Shown here piece by piece: positions 47,164 through 56,279 of a stretch of DNA of 64,000 bases (its first letter is position 1; every line of letters begins with the position of its first letter). Origin of the DNA: Allofranklinella schreckenbergeri (GTDB taxonomy: Bacteria; Pseudomonadota; Gammaproteobacteria; Burkholderiales; Burkholderiaceae_C); assembly GCF_003703475.1 (NCBI RefSeq), contig NZ_RDQM01000001.1, positions 1 to 64,000 on the forward strand, written 5' to 3'. The notes under the pieces were generated by a model. The model saw nothing but the letters and a program-made list of their open reading frames with translations. It did no database searches and had not been told where the DNA came from. A program made the position numbers and the translations under genes.

Positions 47164-47820
47164 TCAAGCAGGACGCCGTATGGTTGAGCGTAGGCCGTCT
47201 ATATGTTCGTGCAGGTCAGGCGAGATTTCTCGCCACATGGGGTCAAGCACGAAATCAATGCCCTCGCGCCGGGCCAGCTTGGCCGCAGGCACGAAATCGG
47301 AGTCTCCTGCGAACAAAACGATTTTTTTCGCCTGTTTTTTGAAAGCGATGGACGCAATGTCAAGCCCGATGCGCATATCAACGCCTTTTTGCCTGACGGA
47401 CAGCTCGAAATCTTCATCGCTCACATCCTGCACCTGCCTTCTGCCCTTGGCCAAATCCATGGCAACGCCAGGCCGCATAGCCCACTCGACATGCGATAAC
47501 GTGCCCAAGCGCAACGCCACCTTGCGCTTCTTGCGCAAGCGCTCATGCAAGGCCAAACGAAACAGCGCTTCTTCCGATTTGGAAAAGTCCACGGCCTTAC
47601 GCGATTGAGGCCAATGCATTTTTTTGCTGACGGGCGGGCAGTCGTAGAAAAAAATGCGATACAGCACACTCGCGTGCCTCGCATCCTTTTCACGCAAATG
47701 GCTAAGCGCACAGCGAAAGGCCACGTCCGCCGCCCGGCTCGCGTCGTATTTGTTGTGAGGCTCAATCGCGCGAAAGCGTTTGATGAAGTAGCCCCCATCA
47801 ATCAATATGGCTGTAGGCAT
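47164..47820 (-). CDS. NYN-domain (LabA/DUF88-type) nuclease-like protein
   Basis: The 218-aa cytoplasmic protein has the NYN/PIN-like acidic sites: ILIDGGYFIKRF at residues 5-16, KGVDMRIGLDIASIAF near residue 145, and VLFAGDSDFVPAAKLAR near residue 168. These Asp residues usually coordinate a metal for RNA cleavage. The rest is basic and lacks membrane segments. Role unknown; family members range from RNases to toxin-like proteins. It is convergent with the AraC gene and monocistronic, with a 200-bp gap to selA. Confidence 0.83.
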   Translation of the reverse strand: MPTAILIDGGYFIKRFRAIEPHNKYDASRAADVAFRCALSHLREKDARHASVLYRIFFYDCPPVSKKMHWPQSRKAVDFSKSEEALFRLALHERLRKKRKVALRLGTLSHVEWAMRPGVAMDLAKGRRQVQDVSDEDFELSVRQKGVDMRIGLDIASIAFKKQAKKIVLFAGDSDFVPAAKLARREGIDFVLDPMWREISPDLHEHIDGLRSTIRRPA

Positions 47821-47971
47821 AGAAAAATACAGGCAAAAGAAAAGCCCAGAGGTTCGGCAAATACCAAATAGGTGTATCGCGTACTGCTAAGGGCTGGATG
47901 GCGGGCGATTGTACGGGCGGACTCTTGCCTGCGCAAGCTGTCCAAAGTGATACTTTGAATGCTTCGCCTCC

Positions 47972-48020
47972 CAAAAACCATAAAAGAGAAACAACAATAA
48001 TTTCTTTTGATTTAAAAAAC
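47972..48020. repeat. Partial dispersed palindrome R10
   Basis: Only outer arms remain: CATAAAAGAGAAAC and ATTTCTTTTGATTTAAA, without the GCCGAAA core. It lies immediately before the selA start. Confidence 0.45.
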
Positions 48021-48027
48021 CTCCTTG

Positions 48028-49482
48028 ATGGCCACTTCTGCGAACCCTACACTCCGCCTGCCCGCGCTGGACAAGCTGCTGGCCGCGCCGCCCATGCAGG
48101 CGCTGGTCGCTACCTGGGGCACGGCCGCCTGTACCGAGGCGGCGCGCGCCTGTCTCGATGCCTTGCGCCCGGCCATGCGCGCCGGGCAACTGACCGCAGC
48201 GCAAATCACGCCCGATGCCCTGGCCGCGCAGGCCCGGCAGCATTTGCAGGCCCGCTTTGCGCCGCGCCTGCAGGCCGTCTTCAACCTCACGGGCACGGTG
48301 CTGCACACCAACCTGGGCCGCGCCCTGTTGCCCGATGAGGCCGTGCAGGCCGTGGTGCGCGCGCTGACTGCGCCGGCCAATCTGGAATACGACATCGCCA
48401 GCGGCGGCCGGGGCGACCGCGACGACTTGATCGCCCCGCTGCTGTGCGAGCTGACCGGGGCCGAGGCCGCCACCGTCGTCAACAACAACGCCGCCGCTGT
48501 GCTGCTGACGCTGCATGCGCTGGCCGCGCGCCGGGAGGTCATCGTCTCGCGCGGGGAGCTGGTGGAAATCGGCGGGGCCTTTCGCATCCCCGACATCATG
48601 TCCCGCGCGGGCGCGAAGCTGGTGGAGGTGGGCACGACCAACCGCACCCACGCGCACGACTACGCCAACGCCATCGGCCCTCGCACCGCCTTGCTGATGA
48701 AAGTGCACACCAGCAATTACGCCGTGCAGGGCTTTACCAAGGCTGTGGGCGAGGCCGAAGCCGCCACCATCGCGCGCCAGTACGGCCTGCCCCTGGCCGT
48801 GGACCTGGGCAGCGGCACGCTGGTGGACATGGCGCAATGGGGCCTGCCGCCCGAGCCCACGGTGCGCCAGACCATCGCCGCCGGGGCCGACGTCGTCACC
48901 TTCAGCGGCGACAAGCTGCTGGGCGGCCCGCAGGCCGGGCTGATCGTGGGCCGCAAGGACTTGATCGCCAAGATCAAGAAAAACCCGCTCAAGCGCGCGC
49001 TGCGCGTGGGCAAACTCACCCTGGCCGCGCTGGAGCCGGTGCTGCAGCTCTACCGCATGCCCGACTTGCTACCCCAGCGCCTGACCACGCTGCGCCTGCT
49101 CACCCGCAACCAGGCCGAAATCGCCCGCCAGGCCCAGGCGCTGCAACCGCTGCTGCAAGCCGCGCTGGGCGATGCCTGGGCCGTGCAGGCCGAGCCGGTG
49201 TTCAGCCAGATCGGCAGCGGCGCCCTGCCCGTGGACACCCTGCCCAGCTACGCCCTGGCCGTGCGCCCGGGCGCGAAAAAAGGCCGTGGCCGCCAACTGC
49301 TGCGCCTGGAAGAAGCGCTGCGCCAACTGCCCCGCCCCATCATCGGCCGCATCGCCCAGGATGCGCTGTGGCTGGACTTGCGGTGCCTGAGCGCGCAGGA
49401 GGAAGCCGCCTTCACCGCCCAACTCGCCACCTTGGGGCAGGCGCTGGGGTATGCAGCACAATTACCAATCAAAGGAAAATGA
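48028..49482 (+). CDS. selA: L-seryl-tRNA(Sec) selenium transferase
   Basis: SelA is the PLP enzyme that turns Ser-tRNA(Sec) into Sec-tRNA(Sec) using selenophosphate. The 484-aa product has [16 protein letters not shown] near residue 88, [24 protein letters not shown], and [15 protein letters not shown]. The PLP Lys is in [15 protein letters not shown] near residue 294. Length is normal. The last five residues (PIKGK) and stop are encoded by repeat R11. The ATG at 48028 is chosen over a TTG just before it. The gene is separated from selB by a gene on the other strand. Confidence 0.95.
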   Translation: MATSANPTLRLPALDKLLAAPPMQALVATWGTAACTEAARACLDALRPAMRAGQLTAAQITPDALAAQARQHLQARFAPRLQAVFNLTGTVLHTNLGRALLPDEAVQAVVRALTAPANLEYDIASGGRGDRDDLIAPLLCELTGAEAATVVNNNAAAVLLTLHALAARREVIVSRGELVEIGGAFRIPDIMSRAGAKLVEVGTTNRTHAHDYANAIGPRTALLMKVHTSNYAVQGFTKAVGEAEAATIARQYGLPLAVDLGSGTLVDMAQWGLPPEPTVRQTIAAGADVVTFSGDKLLGGPQAGLIVGRKDLIAKIKKNPLKRALRVGKLTLAALEPVLQLYRMPDLLPQRLTTLRLLTRNQAEIARQAQALQPLLQAALGDAWAVQAEPVFSQIGSGALPVDTLPSYALAVRPGAKKGRGRQLLRLEEALRQLPRPIIGRIAQDALWLDLRCLSAQEEAAFTAQLATLGQALGYAAQLPIKGK

Positions 49483-49533
49483 ATATCAAACGAAAAATGC
49501 CGAAAACGGCATTTTTTATTTCCCTTGAAATGG
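49460..49533. repeat. Dispersed palindrome R11 (overlaps selA end)
   Basis: It starts ATTACCAATCAAAGGAAAAT, has a perfect palindromic core AATGCCG-AAAA-CGGCATT, and ends TTTCCCTTGAAATGG. It contains the selA stop codon and abuts the stop of the convergent gene. Confidence 0.75.
49493..49518. terminator. Bidirectional terminator formed by the R11 core
   Basis: AAAAATGCCG, a 4-nt loop and CGGCATTTTT make a 10-bp stem with T-runs on either strand. It separates convergent selA and the membrane-protein gene. Confidence 0.75.
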
Positions 49534-49535
49534 AA

Positions 49536-50363
49536 TCAAAGTTGACGAATGGCAATCGCCATGGAATCGGCTTCGCGGCGATCTCCGCCAAAGGGAATGG
49601 CCACCCAGCGGGGAGCAGAGTCGCAGGCACGCTGGTAATGGATTTCCAGAAAGGCGCGTTCGACTTCGACAGATTTCGAGCGGGATTTGCTGGCAGATTG
49701 ATAGCCGTAGTGATGCCCAAAGAAATACGAGTCGCCGCCGATACCCGAGCTAAACATGGAAAACGTCCCGCCGCTATGGGTGGTCGTTGTATGAATTTCA
49801 GACTCCCTCTCGACCTTCACATCAAGGATTTCATTCGGACAGAGTACCAAGCGCTCATAGTCGCGCAAAAACATGTTGAGATACAGGGCACGCCGCTGCG
49901 TATCCACTGCAAGCATGTTTGGCCATAGGGTTTCTCCCTCTTTCCAAAAAAGCTCACGATCAGGCCGCAAACCCAGCGCTGACAATTCGCTCTTCATGTG
50001 TTTGGTGCAGGCACTTGCAAGCAATCGCGCCCAAGGCAGCAAAAAAATCAACGTCCCAAAGGACGCAAGCAACATCAAAGCGGCAAACACAATGCCCCCG
50101 ACAATCAAGCCCACCAGCAAGCCCAAGGGCAACGCCCACCACCCGACATCAGGGCGAGCAGCAAAAAACACCGCGACGGCCAGCACCACTCCAAGCAGCA
50201 GGGCAAGCCCGGTGATCGCGATCAGCACCCCCCTTAGTATCTTCCCCACCCTCTTTATTTTTTTCGCCGTTTTAACCAATACCTCATCACGCCCTGCAAG
50301 CGCAGGGGGAGGGGAGAAATCGTGCATGGCTTCAACATTCCCGGTATTTCCATCGGTGCTCAT
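49536..50363 (-). CDS. Two-TM membrane protein of unknown function
   Basis: The 275-aa protein has a soluble N-terminus (MSTDGNTGNVEAMHDFSPPP), then two membrane segments (VLIAITGLALLLGVVLAVAV near residue 50; GLLVGLIVGGIVFAALMLL near residue 82). The C-terminal cytoplasmic or periplasmic domain contains LYLNMFLRDYERLVLCPNE and a Gly/Ser-rich stretch (GGTFSMFSSGIGGDSYFFG). I do not recognise the family. The ATG at 50363 has GAGGAC upstream. It sits between selA and selB on the opposite strand, and nothing links it to selenium. Confidence 0.7.
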   Translation of the reverse strand: MSTDGNTGNVEAMHDFSPPPALAGRDEVLVKTAKKIKRVGKILRGVLIAITGLALLLGVVLAVAVFFAARPDVGWWALPLGLLVGLIVGGIVFAALMLLASFGTLIFLLPWARLLASACTKHMKSELSALGLRPDRELFWKEGETLWPNMLAVDTQRRALYLNMFLRDYERLVLCPNEILDVKVERESEIHTTTTHSGGTFSMFSSGIGGDSYFFGHHYGYQSASKSRSKSVEVERAFLEIHYQRACDSAPRWVAIPFGGDRREADSMAIAIRQL

Positions 50364-50551
50364 GGCTGCAAGTCCTCTCACAAAATGGCATTCAAAATCG
50401 CGACGTGGCGTTCGCCCTTTCCCGCCAGGCCGCACCACATCAAAATGACGCGACGGAAATTCTAGAGCGCACCAGGCATCGCCCCTCACAGCTCCCGGCG
50501 CGCTCTGTACGACACCCGCCGCATCCCTCTCCTTTCTCCACTCCCCACACC

Positions 50552-52507
50552 ATGATCATCGGCACCGCAGGCCACATCGACCACGGCAAAACCGCGCTAG
50601 TGCGCGCCCTCACCGGCGTGGACACCGACCGGCTGCCGGAGGAAAAAGCGCGCGGCATCTCCATCGAGCTGAGCTACGCCTATCTGCCCGTGCCGGGCAC
50701 GCAGGAAGTGCTGGGCTTCATCGACGTGCCCGGGCATGAGAAATTCGTCCACACCATGGCCGCCGGGGCCGTGGGCATTGACCATGCACTGCTGGTCATC
50801 GCCGCCGACGACGGCCCCATGCCGCAAACGCGCGAGCATCTGGCCATCCTCGAACTGCTGGGCGTGCGCCAGGGCTGCGTGGCGCTGAACAAGGCCGATC
50901 GCGCCACGCCCGCGCGGCTGGCCGCCGTGCAGGCCGAGGTCGCCGCGCTGCTGCAGGGCACGCCGCTGGCGGGCGCGCCCGTCTTTGCCACCAATGCGCT
51001 GGATGCGGCGGACGCCGGGCTGGCTGCGCTGCGCGCGCATTTGCTGGATGCCGCGCAACGCTTCCCCGCCCGGCCCAGCCAGGGGCTGTTCCGCCTGGCG
51101 GTGGATCGCAGCTTCACCCTGCCGGGGCAGGGCACCATCGTCACCGGCACCGTGTTTGGCGGCAGCGTGCGCGTGGGCGATGTGCTGCGCCACAGCCCCA
51201 GCGGCCAGAGCGTGCGCGTGCGCAGCATCCACGCCCAGAACCAGCCGGCCCAAGCCGGGCACAGCGGCCAGCGCGTGGCCCTCAATCTGGCGGGCATCGA
51301 GCGCACGGCCATTGCCCGGGGCGACTGGATGGCCGAGCCGCAAGCGCTGCAAGCCACGCGCCGGCTGGACGTGCAATTGCGCGTGCTGGCCAGCCAGCCC
51401 CAGCCCATCAACCCATCGGGCCAGACTGAAGCCAACGCCACCAAGCCCATCGGCTCCTGGACCAGCGTGCACCTGCACTTGGGCACGGCCCATCGCACGG
51501 CCCACGTCGTGCCGCTGGAGGGCGCGCACATCGCCTGCGGCCAGCAGGCGCGCGCGCAGCTCGTGCTGGATGAGGAGGTCTTCGTCACCGCAGGTGACCG
51601 CTTCATCCTGCGCAATGCCCAGGCCAGCCAGACCATTGCGGGTGGCCAGGTGCTCGACCCCAACGCCCCCGAGCGCAAGCGCCGCAGCCCCGAGCGCATG
51701 GCCTATCTGGATGCCGTGCAGACCGCCATCGACACCGGCGACATCGCCCCCCTCATCGGGCAAGCCCCCTGGGGCATGGGCCGCGCGCAACTGGCGCGCC
51801 TGCTGGGGCAACCCGCCCGCAGCCTGCCCGCGCCGCCGGGCTGCATCGCCCTGGGCGCGGATGAGGCCGAACAGCTGCTGCTGGCCCCGCAGCACTGGGC
51901 CGCCCTGCAGGCCAAGGTGTGCGAGGCGCTGGCGCGCTTTCATGAGCGCACGCCCGACGAGCCGGGCGTGAACGCCGCCCGGCTGCGCCGCATGGCCCTG
52001 CCCAACCTGCCGCCCGCTGCGCCGCAAGGGGCGGATACGCTATGGCGCGGTCTGCTCGCCGCCCTGCTGGAGCAAGGCTTGCTTGCGCAGAGCGGCCCCT
52101 GGCTGCACCTGCCCAGCCACCGCGTGCAACTGAGCGCGCAGGAGGAGCAGCGCGCCGCCCAGCTGCTGCCCGCCATCGCCGCAGGGCGTTTTGATCCGCC
52201 CTGGGTGCGTGATCTGGCCCAGGCCCACCACCTGCCCGAAGACGAAGTGCGCCAACTGCTGCGCAAGCTGGCGCGCCAGGGGCGGCTGCACCAGGTCGTC
52301 AAGGATTTGTTCTACAGCCCCGAAGCCATCGACGCCCTGCTGGCCATCGCTGCCGAGCTGGCCCGCCAAAGCCCGCAGCAGGCCGTGCAGGCACGCCACT
52401 TCCGCGACGCCACCGCCCTGGGCCGCAAGCGCGCCATCCAGGTGCTGGAATACTTCGACCGCAGCGGCCACACCCGCCGCATCCGCGATGCGCACGTGCT
52501 GCGCTGA
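50552..52507 (+). CDS. selB: Selenocysteine-specific elongation factor SelB
   Basis: SelB brings Sec-tRNA(Sec) to in-frame UGA codons by binding both the tRNA and the SECIS hairpin. The 651-aa product has the GTPase motifs [19 protein letters not shown] at residues 4-22, DVPGHEKF and NKADRA. After EF-Tu-like domains 2-3 it has C-terminal winged-helix repeats (ending [20 protein letters not shown]) that read the SECIS RNA. Length is normal. Its start is 188 bp from the divergent gene upstream. Confidence 0.95.
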   Translation: MIIGTAGHIDHGKTALVRALTGVDTDRLPEEKARGISIELSYAYLPVPGTQEVLGFIDVPGHEKFVHTMAAGAVGIDHALLVIAADDGPMPQTREHLAILELLGVRQGCVALNKADRATPARLAAVQAEVAALLQGTPLAGAPVFATNALDAADAGLAALRAHLLDAAQRFPARPSQGLFRLAVDRSFTLPGQGTIVTGTVFGGSVRVGDVLRHSPSGQSVRVRSIHAQNQPAQAGHSGQRVALNLAGIERTAIARGDWMAEPQALQATRRLDVQLRVLASQPQPINPSGQTEANATKPIGSWTSVHLHLGTAHRTAHVVPLEGAHIACGQQARAQLVLDEEVFVTAGDRFILRNAQASQTIAGGQVLDPNAPERKRRSPERMAYLDAVQTAIDTGDIAPLIGQAPWGMGRAQLARLLGQPARSLPAPPGCIALGADEAEQLLLAPQHWAALQAKVCEALARFHERTPDEPGVNAARLRRMALPNLPPAAPQGADTLWRGLLAALLEQGLLAQSGPWLHLPSHRVQLSAQEEQRAAQLLPAIAAGRFDPPWVRDLAQAHHLPEDEVRQLLRKLARQGRLHQVVKDLFYSPEAIDALLAIAAELARQSPQQAVQARHFRDATALGRKRAIQVLEYFDRSGHTRRIRDAHVLR

Positions 52508-52630
52508 TGCAGCATTGCTCCATCAAAGGCACACCCAAAGGCACATATTGGGCTGCGCTGTGCGGTGCTGAAGCCCGCAACAACCATCGGCCCGGTTTTC
52601 AGCCGCTGGCCGCGCCATAAAATTTGCCGC

Positions 52631-53680
52631 ATGCCAAACACACCCGCAGCGCCCGCATCGCCTTTTCACACGTTTGCCCACTCCCTTCGCGCCCTGCTGC
52701 CCGGCCTGACCGTGGCCGTGGTGGTGGCGCTGGCCGCCACCTTCGTGGCCGAGCATTACGGCGGCCCCAAGTTTCTGTATGCGCTCTTGATTGGCATTTC
52801 GCTGCATTTCCTCTCCGAGCATGGCCGCTGCCAGGCGGGCATCGAGTTCGCGGCCAAGAAGCTGGTGCGCTTTGGCGTGGCGCTGCTGGGCGCGCGCATT
52901 GCCCTGGCCGACGTGAGCGCGCTGGGCGGCTGGGGCGTGGCGGCGCTGGCGGGCGCGGTGGTGCTGACCATCGGCTTTGGCCTGCTCATGGCGCGTCTGT
53001 TGGCGCAGCCCACGGTGTTCGGCCTGATCTCCGGCGGGGCCACGGGCATTTGCGGCATTTCGGCGGCCATGGCCATCTCGGCCACGCTGCCGCAGACCGA
53101 GGACAACGAGCGCTACACGCTGATGACGGCCATTGGCGTGGCGGCGCTGTCCACCGTGGTGATGGTGCTGTACCCGCTGCTGGTGCAATGGGCCGGCTGG
53201 CCGGTGCCGCTGGGGGGGCTGTTTCTGGGCGGCTCCATCCACGACGTGGCGCAGGTGGTGGGCGCGGGCAACATCGTCTCGCCCGAGGTGGCGCAGGCGG
53301 CCACGCTGGCCAAGATGATGCGCGTGGCCATGCTGGTGCCCGTGGTGCTGGTGTTGGCGCTCATCTTCCGCGACGAAGTGGCGGCCTTTGCCCGCGCCGG
53401 GGGCAAGCAAGCCAGCCGCCCGCCGCTGCTGCCGCTGTTTTTGCTGGTGTTCGTAGCGCTGGTGGTGGTCAACAGCCTGGGCTGGATTCCCGCGCCCGTG
53501 CAGGCGGCGGCGGGTGGCGCCTCGCAATGGGCGCTGGTGATTTCCATCGCAGCGCTGGGGGTGAAAACCTCGTTCCAGAAAATCCTGGCGCTGGGCTGGC
53601 GGCCGGTGGCGTTGCTGGTGAGCGAGACGCTGTTCGTGGCGCTGTTCATGCTGGCGGTGGTGGCGCTGCTGACGCGTTGA
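52631..53680 (+). CDS. YeiH/UPF0324-family putative sulfate exporter
   Basis: The 349-aa inner-membrane protein has about ten hydrophobic segments. It carries the UPF0324 signatures AKKLVRFGVALLGARIALADV near residue 75, ISGGATGICGISAAMAIS, and FLGGSIHDVAQVVGAG near residue 198. The family is annotated as a putative sulfate exporter, linked to sulfur metabolism in some bacteria; the substrate is unproven. The ATG at 52631 has no strong ribosome-binding site. It follows selB by 123 bp and ends before a strong terminator. Confidence 0.88.
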   Translation: MPNTPAAPASPFHTFAHSLRALLPGLTVAVVVALAATFVAEHYGGPKFLYALLIGISLHFLSEHGRCQAGIEFAAKKLVRFGVALLGARIALADVSALGGWGVAALAGAVVLTIGFGLLMARLLAQPTVFGLISGGATGICGISAAMAISATLPQTEDNERYTLMTAIGVAALSTVVMVLYPLLVQWAGWPVPLGGLFLGGSIHDVAQVVGAGNIVSPEVAQAATLAKMMRVAMLVPVVLVLALIFRDEVAAFARAGGKQASRPPLLPLFLLVFVALVVVNSLGWIPAPVQAAAGGASQWALVISIAALGVKTSFQKILALGWRPVALLVSETLFVALFMLAVVALLTR

Positions 53681-53707
53681 GAGTTTTTTGAGGACTGGCC
53701 CCGACAC

Positions 53708-53738
53708 AAAAAAAGCCACCGACGAAGGTGGCTTTTTT
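53708..53738. terminator. Bidirectional terminator after the YeiH gene
   Basis: AAAAGCCACC and GGTGGCTTTTTT form a stem with a 6-nt loop. It separates the YeiH gene from convergent scoB. Confidence 0.88.
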
Positions 53739-53791
53739 GGGTGTGTATCAGCCGCATCAAGCGCCATCAAGCACGAGAAATTCAGGCCATT

Positions 53792-54433
53792 TCAGCGCAG
53801 CAGAGGCACGCCCGTTTTTTCCTGGATTTCTTCAAACGTCACGCCATCGGCCAATTCGATCAGTTTGAGGCCTTCTGGCGTCACATCCATCACGCCCAGG
53901 TCGGTGATGATGCGGTCCACCACGCCCACACCGGTCAGCGGCAGCGTGCACTGGGGCAGGATTTTCAAATCGGTAGTGCCGTCTTTCTTGCGCGCCACAT
54001 GCTCCATCAACACGATAACGCGGCCTACGCCAGCAACCAGATCCATGGCGCCGCCCATGCCTTTGACCATCTTGCCGGGGATCATCCAGTTGGCCAGATC
54101 GCCCTTATCCGTCACCTGCATCGCGCCGAGGATGGAAAGATTGATCTTGCCGCCACGAATCATGGCAAACGATTCATGGCTGCCGAAAATGCTGCTGCCT
54201 TTGATGGTGGTGACGGTTTGCTTGCCGGCATTGATGAGGTCGGCATCCACTTCGTCCTCATAGGGGAAGGGGCCGATGCCCAGCATGCCGTTTTCCGATT
54301 GCAGCCACACTTCCACGTGGTCAGGGACGTGGTTAGCCACCAGGGTGGGGATGCCGATACCGAGGTTGACGTAAAAGCCGTCTTGCAGTTCTTTGGCCGC
54401 ACGTGCGGCCATCTGGTCTTGAGTCCAGGCCAT
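53792..54433 (-). CDS. scoB: 3-oxoacid CoA-transferase subunit B
   Basis: With ScoA it moves CoA from succinyl-CoA to 3-oxoacids such as acetoacetate. The 213-aa product has [19 protein letters not shown] near residue 19 and the catalytic Glu motif [15 protein letters not shown] near residue 44. It also has [15 protein letters not shown], the typical B-subunit pattern. The ATG at 54433 lies after AAGGAG. It is 17 bp after scoA. Confidence 0.94.
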   Translation of the reverse strand: MAWTQDQMAARAAKELQDGFYVNLGIGIPTLVANHVPDHVEVWLQSENGMLGIGPFPYEDEVDADLINAGKQTVTTIKGSSIFGSHESFAMIRGGKINLSILGAMQVTDKGDLANWMIPGKMVKGMGGAMDLVAGVGRVIVLMEHVARKKDGTTDLKILPQCTLPLTGVGVVDRIITDLGVMDVTPEGLKLIELADGVTFEEIQEKTGVPLLR

Positions 54434-54450
54434 TTGCTGATGTCTCCTTG

Positions 54451-55155
54451 TCAAACTTTGCGGTCGCGTGTGGTGCGCTTTTCGATACGCTTTTCGGGGG
54501 TGGGGTTGTGCACGATGCGATGCACGTAGATGCCAGGCAGGTGCACGTCATCCGGGGCAATCTCGCCAGTGGCAACAATGCGCTCGACTTCCACAATGCA
54601 AATCTTGCCGGCCATCGCAACGGCGGGATTGAAGTTACGTGCGGTCAGGTTGAAGCGCAGATTGCCGCTGCGGTCGGCAATGTCGGCTTTGACAAGCGAA
54701 ATTTCCGGGAAAAGCGCATGCTCCATCACATAGGTGTGGCCGTTGAATTCGCGCAGCTCCTTGCCCTCAGCCACCAGCGTGCCAACGCCTGTGCGGGTAT
54801 AGAAAGCGGGAATGCCTGCCCCGCCAGCGCGCAGCTTTTCGGCCAGCGTGCCTTGTGGCGTGAACTCCAGCTCCAGTTCTCCGGCGAGATATTGGCGCTC
54901 AAACTCCTTGTTTTCGCCCACATAGCTGGAAATCATTTTTTTGATTTGACGCGTCTCCAGCAATTTACCCAAGCCGAAGCCGTCCACACCGGCGTTGTTG
55001 GAAATGACGGTGAGATCTTTCACACCGGTGGCTTGCAATGCGTCAATCAGCGCCTCGGGAATGCCGCACAGGCCAAAGCCGCCAACCGCCAAGGTCTGGC
55101 CGTTGGCCACCAGCCCTTTAAGGGCTTCCGCGGCCGAAGGATAGATTTTGTTCAA
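54451..55155 (-). CDS. scoA: 3-oxoacid CoA-transferase subunit A
   Basis: The A subunit of the SCOT-type transferase has 234 aa. It starts with a TTG at 55155, supported by AGGAGATATCCC directly upstream and by the family N-terminus [16 protein letters not shown]. It contains [15 protein letters not shown] (glycine-rich CoA site) near residue 23, [14 protein letters not shown] and [20 protein letters not shown]. The reading frame continues far upstream without a signal, so the TTG is the likely true start. It lies 127 bp from folP on the same strand. Confidence 0.94.
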   Translation of the reverse strand: MNKIYPSAAEALKGLVANGQTLAVGGFGLCGIPEALIDALQATGVKDLTVISNNAGVDGFGLGKLLETRQIKKMISSYVGENKEFERQYLAGELELEFTPQGTLAEKLRAGGAGIPAFYTRTGVGTLVAEGKELREFNGHTYVMEHALFPEISLVKADIADRSGNLRFNLTARNFNPAVAMAGKICIVEVERIVATGEIAPDDVHLPGIYVHRIVHNPTPEKRIEKRTTRDRKV

Positions 55156-55282
55156 GGGATATCTCCTGTGTTGTCTCGGTAGGAATGCGATGGGCCTCAC
55201 GATGCGGTAGCGCCCGCCAAGCAAGGCGGGCGCTACCATAGCATGCGCGGTGACAAGGCCCGATGGGCCAGCCATAAAAGGT

Positions 55283-56197
55283 TCAAAAGGTCGCGTTTCT
55301 GGCTGCTCTGGCATCTTCCATCGCTCGCCAAACTTTCAGAGCATCCACAGTCGCAGCCACATCGTGCACACGCACAACGCGTGCACCCTGCTGCACAGCC
55401 AGGACCGCCGCTGCCACACTGGCCGATTGGCGCTGCCCTACTTCACGCCCCGTAACGGCCCCCAATGAAGACTTGCGCGACCACCCAACCAGCCAGCTCA
55501 AGCCTAGCGGCTGCCAGTCCTGCTGGACTGCCAATAAAGCGAAGTTCTGCTGCACGGTTTTGCCAAAGCCAATACCGGGATCGAGCACGATGCGCTGACG
55601 CGCCACGCCTTCGTTCAGCAGCGCCTGCATGCGCTCCTGCAAAAATGCCAGCACTTGGCTGGGCACGTCGCCATGCATAGGGGCGAGTTGCATGGTTTGC
55701 GGCTCTCCATGCATGTGCATCAGGCATACGCCACATTGCGGGTGACGCGCGACCACCTCTACCGCGCCAGGTTGACGCAAGGCCCATACGTCGTTAATGA
55801 TGTCCGCGCCCAAATCCAGCGCCGCACGCATGGTGTCTGCTTTGTAGGTGTCCACAGAGATGGGCACACCCCATTGGACCAGCTCTCTCAACACGGGTTG
55901 CATGCGCCGCCACTCCTCCTCCTGAGGGACTACAGCACTGCCTGGGCGCGTAGATTCCGCCCCCACATCCAAAATAGCCGCACCTTCTTCGAGCAAGCGC
56001 TCGGCGTGCTGCAACGCAGCGCGCGCGTCTGCATGCACACCGCCATCGGAAAACGAATCGGGCGTGACATTGATAATGCCCATTACCTGCGGCAGCTCCA
56101 GTGCGATCTCGTAGCGCGCCGTACGCCATGTACACCGTGGTGACGCATCGTGAGCGCGTTGCGCCAAAAGCCTCGACGGGTCTGTAGTTGCTTGCAT
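55283..56197 (-). CDS. folP: Dihydropteroate synthase
   Basis: FolP joins pterin pyrophosphate and p-aminobenzoate in folate synthesis; it is the sulfonamide target. The 304-aa product has VMGIINVTPDSFSDGG near residue 38, LDVGAESTRPGS near residue 75, DIINDVW, VLDPGIGFGKT and GWSRKSSLG (Lys/Ser of the active site). It lies downstream of ftsH as in many proteobacteria, with a terminator-like hairpin in the 82-bp gap. glmM, commonly next, is absent; scoA follows instead. Confidence 0.94.
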   Translation of the reverse strand: MQATTDPSRLLAQRAHDASPRCTWRTARYEIALELPQVMGIINVTPDSFSDGGVHADARAALQHAERLLEEGAAILDVGAESTRPGSAVVPQEEEWRRMQPVLRELVQWGVPISVDTYKADTMRAALDLGADIINDVWALRQPGAVEVVARHPQCGVCLMHMHGEPQTMQLAPMHGDVPSQVLAFLQERMQALLNEGVARQRIVLDPGIGFGKTVQQNFALLAVQQDWQPLGLSWLVGWSRKSSLGAVTGREVGQRQSASVAAAVLAVQQGARVVRVHDVAATVDALKVWRAMEDARAARNATF

Positions 56198-56210
56198 GCT
56201 GTGTGATCCA

Positions 56211-56236
56211 TAAAAAACGGGGCTGCAAGCCCCGTT
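56211..56236 (-). terminator. Hairpin terminator between ftsH and folP
   Basis: On the minus strand ACGGGGCT and AGCCCCGT form an 8-bp stem, followed by TTTTTT. It is placed between ftsH and folP, so it may limit read-through into folP. Confidence 0.8.
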
Positions 56237-56279
56237 GTAGTGACAAGGGAAGACTCGGCAAAAGCCTATCCTCTAGCCA

